A stretch of DNA of 10,583 nucleotides from CAYSND01 sp964642235 (GTDB taxonomy: Bacteria; Bacteroidota; Bacteroidia; Bacteroidales; UBA932). The DNA lies in the NCBI GenBank assembly GCA_964642235.1, contig CAZXOP010000065.1:1-10583 (forward strand). The letters run 5' to 3'. The notes beneath the pieces were generated by a model. It saw nothing but the letters and a program-made list of their open reading frames with translations. It did no database searches and had not been told where the DNA came from. A program made the position numbers and the translations under genes. Below are positions 7,471 through 10,583 of the stretch, piece after piece. Within the stretch, counting starts at the first letter, position 1, and each line of letters begins with the position of its first letter.

Positions 7471-8761
7471 ACATTATCATATATAGCGGATAGTAGAGAA
7501 TACCATCCCTGTTTTCAACATTAAACTTAGAGAAAACCATTGCCCTTGCTATTTTGGCGTGGTTTTCTTCCATGGCTCTATTTAGTGAAAAATGTCTTTT
7601 ATAGTCATTCCCTGACTTTACTTCTATAATGGATATTTTATTATTTTCCGGAAAGATGAAATCCAACTCCTGACGACTCTTTTTATCATAATAATAGAGA
7701 GGAATCCCCTTTTTTACAAGCTCTGTCCCCACAAGGTTTTCTGTAAGTGCACCTTCATTAATACCTATATTCCCATTTAATACTTGATATTGTAGTCCGT
7801 CAAGACACATACTGCAAAGAAGACCTGTATCGAGCATCAATAGTTTATATAAATTACTGTTTCGTGTAAGAGAAAAAGGAAGCTCAAAGGAGTTAACATT
7901 GAATGAAAGATAGGCATCACCGGCATCTGTCAGCCATTGAATAGCTCCACCATATTTTCTATTAGAAGCCCCCTTTTCAATATCAGCAAGCACAAAACGC
8001 TTGTTCTCTTTGCATAATTGTTCCGGGATCGAATCAAATATATATTTGGCAAGATTTTTTTGATTACCTGCATATTTTGAAATGTCATCACGATAACTTT
8101 CAATAATATCCTTCTGCAGCTTAACACATTCGTTGAAATCATTATCGGAAATGAATTTTGAAACGACTTCGGGCATTCCACCTACTATTAAATACTTTCT
8201 TAGATAGCCCATCATCTGTTCGTGAATAAACTCAGGTACCGGTAGAATATCATAATAACACTCCTTCACTCTCTCTATTACTTCAATTGACACTCCACAT
8301 GCCAACAAGAACTCTTCAAAATCGAGAGGAAACATACTTATATGACGTTCGAAACCTACCGGGTATGAAGAGACATCACTATAATTTATTCCGAGAAGAG
8401 AACCAGACTCTATATAGTGATAAGAGCCATCTTCGACTAAAAATTTTATAGCCGTCCTCGCATTGGGACAAGATTGGATTTCATCGAAAAAAACAAGAGT
8501 CTCCCCCTTTACAAAAGGCCCAAAACCCATTGCTGAGAGATTAAGAGTTATGGTTTTAGCATCTAAGTTCCCATCAAATGCCTGCTTTACAGAGGGCATT
8601 TTTTCAAAATTAATTTCTACAAAATGCTTGTAGTTTTTTTTGGCAAATTCCCTGACAATAGTGGTCTTTCCCACTTGTCTTGCCCCTTTAATAAGCAAAG
8701 CCTTATTGTCATTTTTAGCCCTCCAGGCTTCTAACTCTTTGATTATCTTTCTGTAAAGCAT
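7463..8761 (-). CDS. AAA ATPase with DUF4143-type C-terminal domain
   Basis: A 432-residue cytoplasmic ATPase of the AAA_14/DUF4143 type. The N-terminal ATPase has Walker A GARQVGKTT (26-34), Walker B LVFFDE ending at D93-E94 and a sensor-like IESGS at 117-121. The C-terminal domain carries E341, then ELDF with D367, then IIEVK with E380 and K382: the spacing of a PD-(D/E)XK nuclease-like core. The biological role of the family is poorly known; cleavage activity here is inference. ATG at 8759-8761 was chosen because the conserved N-terminus (LYRKIIKELEAW) begins there. It is monocistronic, tail-to-tail with the DPP5-like gene (8-bp overlap, both stop codons within 7463-7470) and 86 bp downstream of umuC on the same strand. 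Runs of four or more G or C are rare in it (about 4 by eye) compared with umuC (about 19), which suggests separate origin. Three regular upstream repeats suggest its own control. Confidence 0.92.
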   Translation of the reverse strand: MLYRKIIKELEAWRAKNDNKALLIKGARQVGKTTIVREFAKKNYKHFVEINFEKMPSVKQAFDGNLDAKTITLNLSAMGFGPFVKGETLVFFDEIQSCPNARTAIKFLVEDGSYHYIESGSLLGINYSDVSSYPVGFERHISMFPLDFEEFLLACGVSIEVIERVKECYYDILPVPEFIHEQMMGYLRKYLIVGGMPEVVSKFISDNDFNECVKLQKDIIESYRDDISKYAGNQKNLAKYIFDSIPEQLCKENKRFVLADIEKGASNRKYGGAIQWLTDAGDAYLSFNVNSFELPFSLTRNSNLYKLLMLDTGLLCSMCLDGLQYQVLNGNIGINEGALTENLVGTELVKKGIPLYYYDKKSRQELDFIFPENNKISIIEVKSGNDYKRHFSLNRAMEENHAKIARAMVFSKFNVENRDGILYYPLYMIMFI

Positions 8762-8766
8762 GATTT

Positions 8767-8847
8767 TACAACTTTTTGCATGGTTTTATGGGCGCAATTT
8801 ACATCTTTTTGCAATATAAATCACTATAAAAGTGCAACTTTTTGCAA
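8767..8847 (-). promoter_or_regulatory. Three 15-bp elements at exact 33-bp period upstream of the AAA ATPase
   Basis: Read on the ATPase strand, copies are ATGCAAAAAGTTGTA (8767-8781), TTGCAAAAAGATGTA (8800-8814) and TTGCAAAAAGTTGCA (8833-8847). Twelve of 15 positions are invariant, and both steps are exactly 33 bp. The distal copy contains a perfect inverted repeat, TGCAA-AAAG-TTGCA; the others are degraded on one arm. They fill the 86-bp gap between umuC and the ATPase gene, with the proximal copy ending 5 bp before the ATG. This looks like an operator array placing a protein on nearly one DNA face; the binding protein is unknown. A weak -7-like TATATTG lies at 8812-8818, overlapping the middle copy, but without a convincing -33 partner. 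The repeats are seen directly; their function is inference. Confidence 0.7.
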
Positions 8848-10104
8848 CTAACACTTCACTTGGATAATATCGCTCCATTTGGTGGTATAGAGGGGGGAGA
8901 GGTGCTGACGATTCATCTTTATCCCCTCGAGTGATTGGGAAGCAAGTGAGACACGCTGATACCCCTGACGGGAATTTATGTTATCTATGGTCTGCATGAT
9001 TTTATCATGCTTGGAGTGGTCTATAGGGTCAAAAAGAACAAATTGGGAGGTCGCTTTATCGGAAATTTCTGAAAGAATTACCCCCGCCTTTTTATAAGCA
9101 TACCCTTTCTTAAAAAGAGACGCAAGTGTGCGGAGTATAGAGCGGTTAATCTCTATAAGACTGTCGGTGGCAGAGGGAAACATTATTATCTGACTCTCGT
9201 ATTGCTGAGGGCGGTCTTCTCGATAAAGGTTCGTTAAAATAAAGACAATGGCTTCGCCACAAACACTCTCCTGCTTCCTTAGTTTTCCACAAGCCATGGA
9301 AGTAAAGAGGGAGACCTGCTCCGAAAGCTCCTCGAAGTCGGTTATCTCCTTTGCAAAACTGCGGGAAACTGTAATCTGTTGCTTTTTCGGGGGTTGCTCT
9401 ATGAAATCAATACAACTCTCCCCTCGAAGCTCCTTCCAAGTTCTAACCCCATTGATACTCATTGTCTTTCTAATCCAATTTTCAGGCAGAAGGGTAAATT
9501 CGTAAGCAGTTTGGACCCCCTTCCCGTTCAAAATCTTGCTGTACCTCCTCCCTATCCCCCAGACCTCCTCCACGGGGAGTTTGCGAAGCACCTTTTCAAT
9601 ATCCTGCGGACGGTGCATATAGCACCCTCCACGCAGTTTTGGGTATTGTTTGCAGAGTTTTGAGGCAATTTTTGCCAAAGTTTTGGTGGGTGCTATCCCC
9701 ACCGAAACCGGAATCCCGGTATTGCGTCTACAAGTTAAGGATAATTGTTTTGCAAGGGTGTCAAAATCCCCACTAACCCCCCTTAAATCGAGAAACGCCT
9801 CATCTATGGAATAGACCTCTACGGAGGGGACCATTCCCCTGAGTGTCTGGTGTATGCGATGGGACATATCCCCATAAAGAGTATAATTTGAGGAGAAGAC
9901 GGCGACATTTTCTTTTTCGATTAGCTCCTTTATCTGATAGAGGGGAACCCCCATTTTTATCCCCAATGCCTTAGCCTCATTGCTACGCGAGACGACACAC
10001 CCGTCATTGTTAGAGAGGACGACCACAGGGCGAGAGTTTAGGTTAGGAGAAAAGACTCTCTCACAACTGACAAAGAAGTTATTACAATCGGCAAGAGCAT
10101 ACAT
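8848..10104 (-). CDS. umuC: Y-family translesion DNA polymerase, UmuC (Pol V catalytic subunit)
   Basis: A 418-residue error-prone polymerase that, with processed UmuD, copies past DNA lesions. It aligns along its length with E. coli UmuC (422 residues, recalled). The palm carries metal ligand Asp6 in ADCNNFF and the catalytic SIDEAF with D101 and E102. SNNDGCVV (31-38) lies in the fingers region, and EVWGIGRR marks the helix-hairpin-helix thumb region. The QITVSRSF segment begins the little finger. The C-terminal stretch with SQSLEG and LSPLYTT matches the DUF4113 tail typical of UmuC rather than DinB. The steric-gate position is Phe11, where E. coli UmuC has Tyr11. The ATG is 1 bp after the umuD stop, so the two are translated from one message. 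No terminator hairpin was seen after the gene; the stop codon abuts the repeat array of the next gene. Confidence 0.95.
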   Translation of the reverse strand: MYALADCNNFFVSCERVFSPNLNSRPVVVLSNNDGCVVSRSNEAKALGIKMGVPLYQIKELIEKENVAVFSSNYTLYGDMSHRIHQTLRGMVPSVEVYSIDEAFLDLRGVSGDFDTLAKQLSLTCRRNTGIPVSVGIAPTKTLAKIASKLCKQYPKLRGGCYMHRPQDIEKVLRKLPVEEVWGIGRRYSKILNGKGVQTAYEFTLLPENWIRKTMSINGVRTWKELRGESCIDFIEQPPKKQQITVSRSFAKEITDFEELSEQVSLFTSMACGKLRKQESVCGEAIVFILTNLYREDRPQQYESQIIMFPSATDSLIEINRSILRTLASLFKKGYAYKKAGVILSEISDKATSQFVLFDPIDHSKHDKIMQTIDNINSRQGYQRVSLASQSLEGIKMNRQHLSPLYTTKWSDIIQVKC

Positions 10105-10105
10105 T

Positions 10106-10522
10106 TTAGAACTTTTTTATGGCATATCTGACCACCCCCCATATCGTAAAATCATTATCGGGTGTAACTTTTATCGGCTTAAACTCTTTATTGGCAGGTA
10201 TAAGTAAAATATGGTCGGGGTGTATATCTATATGTTTAAGGGTAAACTCCCCATCTATATAGCACATCGCAATGCACCCTTGATAAGGCTCCACAGATTT
10301 ATCTATCACGAGGATATCCCCGTCATTAATTCCGTCATCTTTAAGACTCTCCCCATTTACGCGTGCATAAAAGGTAGAGGCGGGATTTTTAACGATTTCC
10401 GAGGTAATGTTTAGCGATTCGTTTGAAAAGTCCTCCGCAGGGGAGGGAAAACCGGCTTTCACCCCATTTGCAAGGAGAAGAAAATCATCCTCTAAGTCAG
10501 GTTTATATATCTCGATACCCAT
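10106..10522 (-). CDS. umuD: UmuD, self-cleaving Pol V subunit (S24 peptidase)
   Basis: A 138-residue protein of the LexA/UmuD S24 family. RecA filaments are expected to trigger self-cleavage to UmuD', which activates UmuC. The cleavage site is Ala23-Gly24 in KAGFPSPAED, equivalent to Cys24-Gly25 of E. coli UmuD. The Ser-Lys dyad is Ser59 (NGESLKDDGI) and Lys96 (FTLKHI), one residue offset from E. coli Ser60/Lys97. It has no DNA-binding helix-turn-helix N-terminus, so it is not LexA. Its stop is 1 bp upstream of the umuC ATG. The ATG is overlapped by TAA of an apparent upstream reading frame (TAATG). AGGTGA lies 10 nt before the ATG, an unusual Shine-Dalgarno-like hexamer for this window. No SOS operator can be identified in the 61 bases upstream that are available. 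Confidence 0.95.
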   Translation of the reverse strand: MGIEIYKPDLEDDFLLLANGVKAGFPSPAEDFSNESLNITSEIVKNPASTFYARVNGESLKDDGINDGDILVIDKSVEPYQGCIAMCYIDGEFTLKHIDIHPDHILLIPANKEFKPIKVTPDNDFTIWGVVRYAIKKF

Positions 10523-10583
10523 TACGCCGCTATCACCTGTCTTATGATATAGTAAAGGATAATCCCTCCCGTTATGAGTTTTA
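10522..10583 (-). CDS. 3' end of an unidentified hydrophobic (probably membrane) protein
   Basis: On the minus strand the frame entering at the window edge is open for 20 codons and ends in TAA at 10522-10524. The residues KLITGGIILYYIIRQVIAA read like a final membrane helix with a basic residue near the end. The stop overlaps the umuD ATG by one base (TAATG), a common translational-coupling arrangement. The family cannot be recognised from this tail. An open frame of this length could occur by chance, so the call rests on hydrophobicity and the coupling geometry. Confidence 0.45.
   Translation of the reverse strand, partial: KLITGGIILYYIIRQVIAA

Noticed and set aside
8767..8847. Small CRISPR array
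   Set aside because: The repeats are only 15 bp and degenerate, the spacers 18 bp, there are three copies and no cas genes; the position suits a promoter region.
8811..8847. A classical Bacteroidota -33/-7 promoter for the ATPase gene
   Set aside because: TATATTG is a weak -7 match, and the candidate TTG upstream is about 16 bp away, shorter than the usual spacing; it is noted only as a possibility.
10106..10522. LexA-type repressor
   Set aside because: There is no helix-turn-helix N-terminal domain; cleavage begins at residue 23 and umuC follows directly, so it is UmuD.

Overview
The window reads as a chromosome segment from a Bacteroidota bacterium, most likely of the order Bacteroidales. 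Four things point there: no clear Shine-Dalgarno sequences in front of tightly packed genes, a lipoprotein dipeptidyl peptidase that closely resembles Porphyromonas gingivalis DPP5 (compared from memory), a long S9 peptidase of a type common in this phylum, and a DUF4143-type AAA ATPase. The assignment is inferred from protein resemblance, not from a marker gene.

Layout. Bases 1-7470, plus strand, hold what looks like one operon with gaps of 30 bp or less: an ABC exporter with a fused membrane domain and ATPase (its 5' end lies outside the window), an HPr-kinase-like P-loop protein overlapping it by 4 bp, a 945-residue secreted S9 peptidase 2 bp later, and a 687-residue DPP5-like lipoprotein peptidase after a 30-bp gap. 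Bases 7463-8761, minus strand, hold an AAA ATPase with a nuclease-like C-terminal domain. Its 3' end overlaps the DPP5 gene convergently by 8 bp. The 86 bp upstream of it carry three copies of a 15-bp element at an exact 33-bp period. Bases 8848-10522, minus strand, hold umuD-umuC, an SOS-type translesion polymerase operon with 1 bp between the genes. Bases 10522-10583 appear to hold the last 20 codons of an upstream hydrophobic protein whose stop codon overlaps the umuD start.

How the genes may work together. The exporter plus HPr-kinase-like pair recalls maturation and export modules of ribosomally made, modified peptides (for example lasso peptide clusters with a ThcoK-type kinase). If so, the precursor and core modification genes should lie just upstream of base 1. 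The two exported S9 peptidases could process such a peptide or could simply belong to a peptide-scavenging lifestyle; the sequence does not decide. The ATPase gene, with its periodic upstream elements and different base composition, looks like an independent, possibly mobile unit between the peptidase operon and umuDC. No RNA genes, CRISPR arrays, insertion sequences or convincing hairpin terminators were seen, and no gene-free stretch exceeds 90 bp.
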